Shown: one piece after another, positions 8,825-16,773 of the stretch
Position numbering within the stretch: the stretch's first letter is position 1
Layout of the letters: each line of letters begins with the position of its first letter
Source of the DNA: Mycobacterium dioxanotrophicus
Lineage (GTDB): Bacteria > Actinomycetota > Actinomycetes > Mycobacteriales > Mycobacteriaceae
Reading direction: 5' to 3'
Length of the DNA: 64,000 nt
Assembly: GCF_002157835.1 (NCBI RefSeq)
Contig: NZ_CP020809.1
Coordinates: 3,968,001 to 4,032,000, forward strand
Position numbers and translations under genes: made by a program
Notes under the pieces: model-generated
Database searches by the model: none
What the model was told of the DNA's origin: nothing
The model's input: only the letters and a program-made list of their open reading frames with translations

Positions 8825-8825
8825 T
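8820..8825. repeat. IS target-site duplication, left copy (CCTAGT)
   Basis: CCTAGT directly precedes the element and recurs at 9918-9923. It fits the NCTAGN target known for IS481 and contains the stop codon of the SRPBCC gene. Confidence 0.93.
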
Positions 8826-9917
8826 TGTACTGACCACCGACGTTAGGTACGGCGTGGCGTAGTGACATGACGAAGACCTCCGAGTGAAGTGCGAGCTGTC
8901 GAGGAACGCACCAACTCACTCCGGAGGTCTTCATGTCCCACCGTAATGCCCCGTTGTCAGAAACCGGACGTCTGCGCCTAGCTCGGTGCATTGTTGAGGA
9001 CGGTTGGCCGCTGCGGCGGGCTGCCGAGCGGTTCCAGGTCTCGGTGAGCACCGCAGCTCGCTGGGCCGGGCGGTACCGCGAACTCGGTGATGCCGGCATG
9101 GCTGATCGCAGCTCACGGCCTCACCACAGCCCCAAGAGAACACCCACCCGAACTGAGCGGCGCATCATCAAAGTCCGGGTCATCCGGCGTTGGGGGCCTG
9201 CGCGTATCGGTTATCTGCTGAGGTTGCATCCCTCGACGGTGCACCGCGTGCTGACCCGGTACGGCCTGGCCAAACTGCGCTGGCTCGACCGCCCGACCGG
9301 GCGGGTCATCCGCCGGATGGAATCCGCGGCCTGCGGCGATCTCGTGCATGTCGATGTCAAGAAGCTGGGCAAGATCCCGGACGGAGGCGGCTGGCGGATG
9401 TTGGGAAAACCTATCGGTGGCCGCAACAGGCAGGCCGACAAGAGTTCAGGGCAGACCAGCAAGTACGGCAATCCGGTGCGGGGGTATCACTTCTTGCACA
9501 CCGCCATCGATGCGCACTCACGGCTGGCCTACTCCGAACTACTGGCAGACGAACGCAAAGAGACGGCCGCAGCGTTCTGGCTGCGGGCCAACGCCTGGTT
9601 CAATCATTGCGGCTTTACGGTGCGGAAAGTGTTGACCGACAACGGGTCCTGCTATCGGTCGCACAAATTTCGCGATGCCCTGGGTGACATCGAGCACCGG
9701 CGCACCCGCCCCTACCGGCCACAAACCAATGGCAAAGTGGAACGTTTCCACCGCACCCTGGCCGACGAATGGGCCTACGCCCGGCTCTACACCAGCGACA
9801 CCGACCGCTGCGCCGAGTACCCGCGATGGCTACACAACTACAATCACCACCGCGGCCACACAGCACTCAAGGGTCAACCACCTGCCAGCCGCGTGCCTAA
9901 CCTCTCAGGTCAGTACA
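8826..9917 (+). mobile_element. IS481-family insertion sequence, complete, 1092 bp
   Basis: The ends are TGTACTGACC (8826-8835) and its complement GGTCAGTACA (9908-9917); a second matching block, GTTAGG, lies 6 nt inside each end. The 6-bp duplication CCTAGT flanks both ends. One transposase gene fills the element. Intact repeats, a matching duplication and an open transposase frame point to a recent and possibly active insertion. It sits exactly between two convergent genes without breaking either. Confidence 0.95.
8872..8932 (+). promoter_or_regulatory. Hairpin masking the transposase ribosome-binding site
   Basis: GAAGACCTCC plus GAGTGA (8872-8887) pairs with TCACTC (8916-8921) plus GGAGGTCTTC (8923-8932), a 16-bp stem with one bulged base (8922). 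The Shine-Dalgarno GGAGG (8923-8927) is inside the stem, and ATG 8933 follows at once. Transcripts entering from outside would carry the whole hairpin and be poorly translated. This is a known strategy in IS10 and IS50; its use here is inferred. Confidence 0.7.
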
Positions 9918-9922
9918 CCTAG
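8933..9922 (+). CDS. IS481-family transposase
   Basis: A 329-residue DDE transposase. The N-terminal helix-turn-helix includes RLARCIVEDGWPLRRAAERF and VSTAARWAGRYRELG. The catalytic residues are Asp141 (LVHVDVKKLG), Asp236 (VLTDNGSCY) and Glu270 (TNGKVERFHRTL). By count the second Asp and the Glu are 33 residues apart, two fewer than the usual 35; the short stretch is at DALGDIEHRR. The reading frame runs past the IS end, and its TAG stop (9920-9922) comes from the target-site duplication. Translation is probably limited by the hairpin over its ribosome site. Confidence 0.95.
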   Translation: MSHRNAPLSETGRLRLARCIVEDGWPLRRAAERFQVSVSTAARWAGRYRELGDAGMADRSSRPHHSPKRTPTRTERRIIKVRVIRRWGPARIGYLLRLHPSTVHRVLTRYGLAKLRWLDRPTGRVIRRMESAACGDLVHVDVKKLGKIPDGGGWRMLGKPIGGRNRQADKSSGQTSKYGNPVRGYHFLHTAIDAHSRLAYSELLADERKETAAAFWLRANAWFNHCGFTVRKVLTDNGSCYRSHKFRDALGDIEHRRTRPYRPQTNGKVERFHRTLADEWAYARLYTSDTDRCAEYPRWLHNYNHHRGHTALKGQPPASRVPNLSGQYT

Positions 9923-9923
9923 T
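9918..9923. repeat. IS target-site duplication, right copy (CCTAGT)
   Basis: Direct repeat of 8820-8825. It supplies the transposase stop (TAG, 9920-9922) and, read on the minus strand, the carboxylesterase stop (9919-9921). Confidence 0.93.
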
Positions 9924-11448
9924 ACAGGCCCTCCCACGCCGTCCGTCTGACCGTGTCGGGGTCAGAGACCGTCTCGTCCCGCGTCGAGCGGATCACCCGG
10001 GTCAGCCGCCGATCGGTGTCATATCGTGGCCAGTCCTGGAAAATTCTGTCCTCCTCGCGTGCGGGAAAAATCCGGTCCTCCTCACGTGCGGGCCCCTCAG
10101 CTGTGGCGAAATCCAGCCACGTCCGCTGCATCCGCCGGCCCACCGACGGCTGCACGCGCCGCCCCAGCGGGTGCAGCTTGCGCCCCAGGTAGGAGCTGTA
10201 GCTGTGCTGGATGTGGACGATCTCGCTGCCGTGGGTCGCGCCCAGCCCCAGCACTTTCAGCGTCCAGGTGGTGTGGTCGAACCGGTAGGCGTGAGTGGGC
10301 GCGTGAGCACTGTAGGCGTCGGCGAACGCCCACGTCGGCGCGCCGAACATGACGTCGGAGCCGATGGCGATCAACGCGCTGCGGCGCGGGAACTCCGGGT
10401 AGGCGGCCAGCACGCGAGATTCCGCGCGCGGATCGGTGCGCGCGAAGAAGGCGTGGATGCCCGCCCGCGTGGTCGGCAGCATCGGCGGCTTGCCCCAGGC
10501 GAACATCGAGGCCTCATGGCTGTTGGTGCCGATGATCAACGGCACCTGGCCGACCGCACCGCTCCGGGCCGCTTCGATGGGATGCGCAGGCAGCAGGTCG
10601 ACGCCGTAGGTCAACCCGTAGGCCAATGTCGGTGTGCGCTGCGCACTTTCCAGCTGCAACTGCCCGGCCGCCCGGCGCAACTGCCGCTGCGGTAAGGCCT
10701 TCACCACTTCGGCTCCGACGCCCAATTCGGCGAGGAAGCGACGCGCCTGCCGGGCGCGGGTGTCCCGGTCGGCGATGAGCGGTAGCGCCGGGCTCTGCGC
10801 GATGGCGCGGGCGAACAGTCCGGTCGAGGCCGGGCTGGCCAGCAGCGCCAGTACCGAGGTGGCACCGGCAGATTCGCCGAACACGGTGACCCGGTCGGGA
10901 TCCCCGCCGAACGCGGCGATGTTGTCGCGCACCCAGCGCAGCGCCGCCAGCTGGTCACGCAGACACAGGTTGTCGTCGAAACCGGGGCCGAGATCACTGA
11001 GCTCGAAACCGCCGAACACCCCGAGCCGGTAGGTGACATTGACCACCACGACATTGCCGTTGGCGGCCAGCCGCGACCCGTTGTAGAGCTGCAATTGACC
11101 CGCGCCGTAGACGAATGCGCCGCCCGGAATCCACACCATGACCGGCAGCGATCCCGACGTATCGGGCGACCACACGGTGACGGTCAGACAGGCTTCGTCG
11201 CGGATCTTGGGGTCGTCTCGACCGCCACCGACGAACGAGCGGCCTTGCGGCGGCAACGGTCCATGTTCGATGGCATCGCGCACACCGGTCCATCCGGACA
11301 GTGGTTGCGGGGCCAGAAACCGCCGCTGCCCGATGGGTTGCTGGGCGTAGTCGACACCTCGCCACACCCCGACACCGCCCTCGACGGTGCCGCGGAGCCG
11401 CCCCAGCGAGGTGTGGGCGATGGTCGGATGTTCCGCGACGACGGACAC
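9919..11448 (-). CDS. Type B carboxylesterase/lipase
   Basis: A 509-residue alpha/beta-hydrolase. The nucleophile is Ser193 in FGESAGATS, the oxyanion loop is WIPGGAFVYGAG near 106-117, and the catalytic His is probably in GATHGSEI in the C-terminal third. No signal peptide is visible, so a cytoplasmic ester hydrolase is likely. Near residue 470 the octamer AREEDRIF occurs twice, separated by one Pro, from a 27-nt in-frame tandem duplication at 10048-10092. The stop is shared with the IS target duplication. Confidence 0.9.
   Translation of the reverse strand: MSVVAEHPTIAHTSLGRLRGTVEGGVGVWRGVDYAQQPIGQRRFLAPQPLSGWTGVRDAIEHGPLPPQGRSFVGGGRDDPKIRDEACLTVTVWSPDTSGSLPVMVWIPGGAFVYGAGQLQLYNGSRLAANGNVVVVNVTYRLGVFGGFELSDLGPGFDDNLCLRDQLAALRWVRDNIAAFGGDPDRVTVFGESAGATSVLALLASPASTGLFARAIAQSPALPLIADRDTRARQARRFLAELGVGAEVVKALPQRQLRRAAGQLQLESAQRTPTLAYGLTYGVDLLPAHPIEAARSGAVGQVPLIIGTNSHEASMFAWGKPPMLPTTRAGIHAFFARTDPRAESRVLAAYPEFPRRSALIAIGSDVMFGAPTWAFADAYSAHAPTHAYRFDHTTWTLKVLGLGATHGSEIVHIQHSYSSYLGRKLHPLGRRVQPSVGRRMQRTWLDFATAEGPAREEDRIFPAREEDRIFQDWPRYDTDRRLTRVIRSTRDETVSDPDTVRRTAWEGLY
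10048..10092. repeat. 27-nt in-frame tandem duplication in the carboxylesterase gene
   Basis: GTCCTCCTCGCGTGCGGG (10048-10065) recurs with one mismatch at 10075-10092, adding nine residues to the protein. The core CTCCTCGCGTGCG also occurs at 15209-15221 and 56622-56634. Confidence 0.8.
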
Positions 11449-11522
11449 GTGTGAATCCTAGTGTGGCAAGCTGGACACGCTGTCGAGTACGACCTACCGG
11501 CGAATTGCGATGGAGCGACGCG

Positions 11523-12413
11523 ATGACCTTCAACGAGGGTATGCAGATCGACACGAGCACCACGTCGACCGGCGGCGGAGGCCGTGGTCCCGGTCGTGGA
11601 CTGGCCATCGGAGGTGGTCTCGGGGGCTTGCTGGTGGTCGTGGTGGCCATGTTCCTCGGCATCGATCCCGGCACGATCCTGCCGCAGCAACAGCAAATCG
11701 ACACCGGCGGCGCCCAGACCCAAGGCATCGACCTGAGCCACTGCAAGACCGGCGCCGACGCCAACAAGTACGTGGAGTGCCGCGTGGTGGCCACTGGCAA
11801 CTCGGTCGACGGCGTGTGGTCGCAACTGATCCAGGGCTACACGCGACCGCACATGAAGCTGTTCACGAATCAGGTGAACACCGGCTGCGGCCCCGCCACC
11901 ACCGACGTCGGCCCGTTCTACTGCCCGGCGGACAAGACCGCCTACTTCGACACCGGCTTCTTCCAGGTGCTGGTCGACCAATTCGGTTCCAGCGGCGGCC
12001 CGTTGGCCCAGGAGTACGTGGTGGCCCACGAGTACGGGCACCACGTGCAGGACCTGCTGGGTGTGCTGGGCCGGGCCCAACGGGATCCGGAGGGCGCGAC
12101 CGGTGCCGGCGTGCGCACGGAACTGCAGGCCGACTGCTACGCCGGGGTATGGGCGCACTACGCGTCGATCACCAAACAGGAGAGCACCGGGGTGCCGTAC
12201 CTGGAACCATTGAGCGACAAGGACATCGCCGACGCGCTGTCGGCCGCCCAGTCGGTCGGTGACGACCGGATCCAGAAGGCGGCGACGGGCCGGGTCACCC
12301 CCGAAACATGGACGCACGGGTCTTCCGCACAGCGGCAGAAGTGGTTCACCGTGGGCTACCAAACCGGTGACCCCAAGAAGTGCGACACGTTCGCTGCGAC
12401 CGACCTTGGTTAG
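11523..12413 (+). CDS. YpfJ-family neutral zinc metallopeptidase, membrane-anchored
   Basis: A 296-residue protein with a Gly-rich N-terminus, one membrane segment (about residues 27-46) and an outside domain holding the zinc motif HEYGHH (169-174) with a further metal ligand probably in ELQADCYAG. Four Cys residues before the motif (CKTG, CRVV, CGPA, CPAD) could form disulfides outside the membrane. This matches Rv2575 in position and in its glycine-rich, membrane character. Its substrate is unknown. The next gene begins inside its last codons. Confidence 0.88.
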   Translation: MTFNEGMQIDTSTTSTGGGGRGPGRGLAIGGGLGGLLVVVVAMFLGIDPGTILPQQQQIDTGGAQTQGIDLSHCKTGADANKYVECRVVATGNSVDGVWSQLIQGYTRPHMKLFTNQVNTGCGPATTDVGPFYCPADKTAYFDTGFFQVLVDQFGSSGGPLAQEYVVAHEYGHHVQDLLGVLGRAQRDPEGATGAGVRTELQADCYAGVWAHYASITKQESTGVPYLEPLSDKDIADALSAAQSVGDDRIQKAATGRVTPETWTHGSSAQRQKWFTVGYQTGDPKKCDTFAATDLG

Positions 12414-14049
12414 GGCACAGAGCGCGGCAGACGCTGTCGCGGAACGCTACCTGCAGACCTACGCACGGTTGGACCCCTGTGCGGCAACCGAACTGGGCAT
12501 CAAGAGCCCGGACACCGAGTACGACGCGGAGATCACGGACTACTCCTCCGAGGGCGTGACGGCACGTGCCGAAGCGGCCCGTGCCACGCTGCGGGAGCTC
12601 GCCGAAACCACCCCGGTCGACGATGTCGACGTGGTGACCATCGCGGCTTTGACCGAGCGGCTCGAAGTGATCGTCGAATTGAACGACGCCGGGCTGGATC
12701 TGGGTGAGCTGAACGTGATCGCCTCACCCTTGCAGTCGATGCGCGATGTGTTCGACCTCATGGCCACCGAGACCGAAGACGATTGGGCAGTCATCTCGCG
12801 GCGCCTGTCGCAGATTCCCGACCGCGCCGACGGTTACGCCAACGCCTTGCGGACCGCGGCGGCCAACGGGCACGCCCCGGCAGGCCGCCAGATCACCCGG
12901 GGTATCGAACAAGCCGCACGGATCGGCCAATTGTTCGTCGGCATGGCGGCACGGGCACCGCTGGGAAGCCCTGCGCTGCATCAGGAGTTGCAAGACGGGG
13001 CCGAGGCCGCCGCCGCAGCGTACCTGCGGCTCGCGGCGACCCTGCGTGACGACGTGGCCCCGCATGCCCGCCCGCAGGATGCCTGTGGCCGCGATGCCTA
13101 CCGGCTGTTCTCGCGGTCGTTCCTCGGCGCGGAGGTCGACCTCGACGAAACCTACGCATGGGGTATCGAGCTGCTGGAAGCGGTTGTGGCCGAACAGGTG
13201 TCGATCGCCCAGGAGCTCTATCCCGGCGCCACGGTCGCCGAGACCCTGCACCGACTCGATGACGAACCGCGCTACGTGGTGACCGGTACCGATGCGCTGC
13301 AGGCCTGGATGCAGGAGCTCTCCGACCGTGCGGTGGACTCGCTCGCGGGCACGCATTTCGACATTGCCGAACCGCTGCGCCGTCTGGAGTGCCGTATCGC
13401 ACCGACCCAGACCGGCGGTATCTACTACACCGGCCCGTCGGAAGATTTCAGCCGCCCGGGCCGGATGTGGTGGTCGGTGCCGCCTGGTGTCGAGCGGTTC
13501 CACACCTGGCAGGAGACCACAACCGTGTTCCACGAGGGTGTTCCCGGGCACCATCTGCAGATCGGCCGTGCCGTGGCGTTGGCCGACCAGCTCAACCGGT
13601 GGCGTCGGCTGGGCTGCTGGGTGTCCGGGCACGGCGAGGGCTGGGCGTTGTACGCCGAGCGACTGATGTCCGAGCTGGGTTGGCTCGACGACCCCGGCAA
13701 CCGCATGGGCATGCTTGACGCGCAACGGTTCCGGGCTGCCCGCGTCGTCATCGACATCGGTGTGCACTGCGGCCTACCCGCACCCGACGGTGCGGTCTGG
13801 GACGCCGAGCGGGCCTGGAACTTCCTCACCTCACATTCGGCCATGGCCCCGGAGAATCTGCAGTTCGAACTCGACCGGTACCTGGGCTGGCCCGGCCAGG
13901 CACCGTCGTACGCGATCGGTCAACGGATCTGGCAGCAGCTGCGCGACGAGGCACTGCGCGCCGGCTCGTCACTCAAGCAGTTCCACAGCCGCGCACTGGA
14001 TCTCGGCGGCCTGCCGCTCGACGTACTCCGATCGGCGCTCTCGACATGA
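12406..14049 (+). CDS. DUF885-family putative metallopeptidase
   Basis: About 547 residues of the DUF885 family. The zinc-binding signature is FHEGVPGHHLQIG (an HExxxGHH pattern) in the C-terminal third, followed by a second conserved acidic segment, GHGEGWALYAERLMSELG. The family is predicted to be cytoplasmic carboxypeptidase-like. No ATG suits the start: a TTG at 12406 overlaps the upstream stop and puts AERYLQTYARLDPCAATELG, the usual family opening, close to the N-terminus. The start is therefore weakly supported. It overlaps the next gene by 4 nt (ATGA). Confidence 0.83.
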   Translation: MVRAQSAADAVAERYLQTYARLDPCAATELGIKSPDTEYDAEITDYSSEGVTARAEAARATLRELAETTPVDDVDVVTIAALTERLEVIVELNDAGLDLGELNVIASPLQSMRDVFDLMATETEDDWAVISRRLSQIPDRADGYANALRTAAANGHAPAGRQITRGIEQAARIGQLFVGMAARAPLGSPALHQELQDGAEAAAAAYLRLAATLRDDVAPHARPQDACGRDAYRLFSRSFLGAEVDLDETYAWGIELLEAVVAEQVSIAQELYPGATVAETLHRLDDEPRYVVTGTDALQAWMQELSDRAVDSLAGTHFDIAEPLRRLECRIAPTQTGGIYYTGPSEDFSRPGRMWWSVPPGVERFHTWQETTTVFHEGVPGHHLQIGRAVALADQLNRWRRLGCWVSGHGEGWALYAERLMSELGWLDDPGNRMGMLDAQRFRAARVVIDIGVHCGLPAPDGAVWDAERAWNFLTSHSAMAPENLQFELDRYLGWPGQAPSYAIGQRIWQQLRDEALRAGSSLKQFHSRALDLGGLPLDVLRSALST

Positions 14050-14570
14050 CCGGCCCGATCGAACCCGACAGCAAGGACTGGACCTGGGTGCTCACCCGGC
14101 CGTGCCCGGAATGCGGGTTCGACGCCTCCGGCGTGCCACCCACCGAGGTGGCCCGGCACATCCGCGACGATGCCGCGGCCTGGGTGCCCCGCCTACAACA
14201 GCCCGGGGTCGCCACCAGGAACCGACCCGACCGATGGTCGACGCTGGAATACGGGTGCCACGTACGCGACGTACACCGCATCTTCGCCCACCGCGTCGAA
14301 CTCATGCTCACCGAAGACGATCCGCAGTTCCCCAACTGGGATCAGGACGCCACCGCCGTCGCCGACGATTACGCGTCCCAGGATCCGCAGCGCGTGGCCG
14401 GTGAGCTGTTCGACGCGGCCGGCGTCGTTGCCGACCTGTACGACCGGGTGCCCGACGGCGCCTGGTCGCGGCGCGGCCTGCGCAGCAACGGCAGCACATT
14501 CACCGTCGCCACCATCGCGCTGTATCACCTGCACGACATCGTGCATCACGCCCACGACGTCACCCATTGA
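14046..14570 (+). CDS. DinB-like helical-bundle protein
   Basis: A 174-residue protein whose layout fits the DinB/maleylpyruvate-isomerase-type bundle: WSTLEYGCHVRDVHRIFAHRV supplies the first metal-ligand-type His and YHLHDIVHHAHDV the C-terminal ones. Some family members are thiol- (including mycothiol-) dependent enzymes. A CPECGFD motif near residue 20 could bind metal. It is coupled to the DUF885 gene by an ATGA overlap, and the TetR operator starts 4 nt after its stop. Confidence 0.72.
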   Translation: MTGPIEPDSKDWTWVLTRPCPECGFDASGVPPTEVARHIRDDAAAWVPRLQQPGVATRNRPDRWSTLEYGCHVRDVHRIFAHRVELMLTEDDPQFPNWDQDATAVADDYASQDPQRVAGELFDAAGVVADLYDRVPDGAWSRRGLRSNGSTFTVATIALYHLHDIVHHAHDVTH

Positions 14571-14574
14571 CCAC

Positions 14575-14605
14575 TTTGAACACATATCGTTAATGTGTTC
14601 AAATG
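14575..14605 (+). promoter_or_regulatory. Leaderless promoter overlapped by a TetR-type operator
   Basis: TTTGAACACAT (14575-14585) and ATGTGTTCAAA (14593-14603) form a perfect 11-bp inverted repeat around 7 nt. TAATGT (14591-14596) is a TANNNT -10 placed so that +1 falls on the A of ATG 14603, the standard mycobacterial leaderless geometry. The operator covers both -10 and start codon, which predicts tight self-repression by the TetR protein. Confidence 0.75.
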
Positions 14606-15193
14606 CCCGGAGCAGACCGGACGGTGCCGTCCATGCTGCTGGAAGCCACCGCTGACACGCTACGGCGTTATGGTCCACGGCAATTCAGCCTTACGGCGGT
14701 TGCGGAGGCAGCCGGCGTGTCCCGCGGCACCGTGCACAACGCGCTCGGTAGTCGCGACAACGCCATCAAGGTGGCGCTCGACCACCTGGCGTCGGCGTTC
14801 ATCGAGACCATGGCCGCCGCCCTGGACCGCGAGGACAGCCTGACGGATCAGGTGGCCGCCGCGGCGGCGCTCATCTGCGCCCACCGACAGCAGTCCGACT
14901 CCGTCACCACGCGCGGCTTCAACGAGAGCATCCTGGTCCTGCTGCTGCGCAACACCGGCGACGAGCTCATGCGCCGCTCCATCGAGCTGTGGAAACCCCG
15001 GATCCGTGCGGCGCAGCAGCGCGGCGAGATCGGCGCCGACATCGCACCCGCGCGCGCCGGCGAATGGATCGTACGGCTGCTGCTCAGCTTCGAACTGCTC
15101 CCGCCGATCGGCGTCAACCTCGCCAGCTCCCGCGCGGTGAAGCGTTTCGTGTCCGACCACATCGTCGTCGGCCTCACCGGAAGGCAGCCATGA
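14603..15193 (+). CDS. TetR-family repressor of the monooxygenase/SDR operon
   Basis: A 196-residue regulator. The N-terminal helix-turn-helix is RQFSLTAVAEAAGVSRGTVHNAL (about 27-49), and a variable ligand domain follows. No ribosome site precedes ATG 14603; it appears to be translated from a leaderless mRNA. Its stop overlaps the monooxygenase start (ATGA), so repressor, monooxygenase and SDR are one operon under the operator at the front. The ligand is probably the ketone or alcohol handled by those enzymes; that is inference. Confidence 0.9.
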   Translation: MPGADRTVPSMLLEATADTLRRYGPRQFSLTAVAEAAGVSRGTVHNALGSRDNAIKVALDHLASAFIETMAAALDREDSLTDQVAAAAALICAHRQQSDSVTTRGFNESILVLLLRNTGDELMRRSIELWKPRIRAAQQRGEIGADIAPARAGEWIVRLLLSFELLPPIGVNLASSRAVKRFVSDHIVVGLTGRQP

Positions 15194-16773
15194 GCCCATC
15201 GCCGTCTGCTCCTCGCGTGCGCGTCCCTCACTACGAAGTCGCGATCATCGGAGCCGGGCCAGGCGGGATCGCCGCAGCATACCTGTTGCGCCAGAGGGGT
15301 ATTCACGACTTCGTCATCATCGAACGCGGCGACGATTTCGGCGGCACGTGGCGCGACAACCACTACCCCGGCCTCGCCGTCGACATCCCCACACTGTGGT
15401 ATCAGCTCTCGTTCGCGCCGAATCCGCACTGGAGCAGATTTTTCGCGCCGGGCCCGGAGATCTACCGCTATCTGCAGGACACCGCCACCAAGCTCGGTCT
15501 CTACGAGCATCTGCACGCCCACGCCGAGGTCACCCGCCAGCAGTGGGATGAGGAGCGCGGCCTGTGGCACTTGCAGATCCGGGGGCGCCCAGCCGTGACG
15601 GCGCGGTTCGTGATCAGCTCCGTCGGCGGCTACGTCAACGCCAAGGACAGCGTCGGCATCGCCGGGGTCGACGATTTCACCGGCACCATTCTGCGCCCGA
15701 ACGCCTGGGACGATGCCTACGACACCCGCGGCAAGCGGATCGCGGTGATCGGGACAGGTTCCTCCGGCGTGCAGATCACCGGTGCCCTGTCCGCCGAGGC
15801 CGCCAATCTCGATGTCTATCAGCGCACCCCGGCGTGGGTACTGCCGAAGATCGACTTCGCCATCACACCGTGGATGCGTCGGTTGTTCCGCGTGCCGGGG
15901 GTGGTTCCGGCGGTGAACGCCCTCGGCCGGCTGGCGATGGACATCTTGATGGTGGCGCCCATCGTGCACGTGTTCTCGCGACTGCCCGATGCGGCGTTGC
16001 GCCGTCTGATGCCGCTCTATGACGGCTGGTCACGGCTGCTCTACCGGCTGTTGTTGCGGGCCGTCGTCGCCGATCCGGCCACCCGGCGAAAATTGGTGCC
16101 GCGCTACGGCATCCTGGCCAAGCGGCCCGTGATTTCCAGTGCCTTCCTACCGGCGTTGAACAATCCGAGCACGCACCTGATCACCACGCCGATCGACCGG
16201 ATCACCGCCACCGGCGTGCGCACCGTCGACGGCGTCGACCACCCGGCCGACCTACTGGTGCTGGCCACCGGCTACGAACTGTGGATCGACCCGGAGACCT
16301 ACCGGACGGGGACTGTCCTGGGTGCATGCGGCTTCGACCTTGCCCACTACTACCGGGCGCACGGTCTGCACAGTTACGCCGGGACCGCGCATCCGCGGCT
16401 GCCCAACCGCTGGGAGATCGTCGGTCCGCTGGGCTTCGTCGGATTCGCCTGGCCCGACTACGTCGAGACGATGGCCGCACATGCCGTGCGGATCATCGAC
16501 GAGACGCGGCACCGCGGCGCCGAGATCGCCACGGTCGGCCAGGACGCGTTCAACCGGTGGAACGCCCGGATGAATCGTGACGGCCGGGTCGCCCACCTCT
16601 ACTACACCGCAACCTCCGGCTTGAACACCTACTTCGTCAACTCGCAGTCCGAAACCCCGTACTACCGCCCGCAGACCATCACCGGGTCCCGCCAGTTCGC
16701 CCGGCACTCGCCGCTGTCGGATTACCAGTTCACCAATGTCCACGCCGCGATATCCGAGGAGCAACCGGCATGA
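15190..16773 (+). CDS. Flavin-containing (Baeyer-Villiger-type) monooxygenase
   Basis: A 527-residue class B flavoprotein. The FAD-binding GAGPGG is near 17-22, the flavin-loop FGGTWRDNHYPG near 47-58 and the NADPH-binding GTGSSG in the second Rossmann fold near 195. Such enzymes insert oxygen next to ketones or oxidise heteroatoms. ATG 15190 overlaps the tetR stop. The SDR that follows could supply the ketone by oxidising an alcohol, giving an alcohol-ketone-ester route. The exact substrate is not visible. Confidence 0.9.
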   Translation: MSPSPSAPRVRVPHYEVAIIGAGPGGIAAAYLLRQRGIHDFVIIERGDDFGGTWRDNHYPGLAVDIPTLWYQLSFAPNPHWSRFFAPGPEIYRYLQDTATKLGLYEHLHAHAEVTRQQWDEERGLWHLQIRGRPAVTARFVISSVGGYVNAKDSVGIAGVDDFTGTILRPNAWDDAYDTRGKRIAVIGTGSSGVQITGALSAEAANLDVYQRTPAWVLPKIDFAITPWMRRLFRVPGVVPAVNALGRLAMDILMVAPIVHVFSRLPDAALRRLMPLYDGWSRLLYRLLLRAVVADPATRRKLVPRYGILAKRPVISSAFLPALNNPSTHLITTPIDRITATGVRTVDGVDHPADLLVLATGYELWIDPETYRTGTVLGACGFDLAHYYRAHGLHSYAGTAHPRLPNRWEIVGPLGFVGFAWPDYVETMAAHAVRIIDETRHRGAEIATVGQDAFNRWNARMNRDGRVAHLYYTATSGLNTYFVNSQSETPYYRPQTITGSRQFARHSPLSDYQFTNVHAAISEEQPA

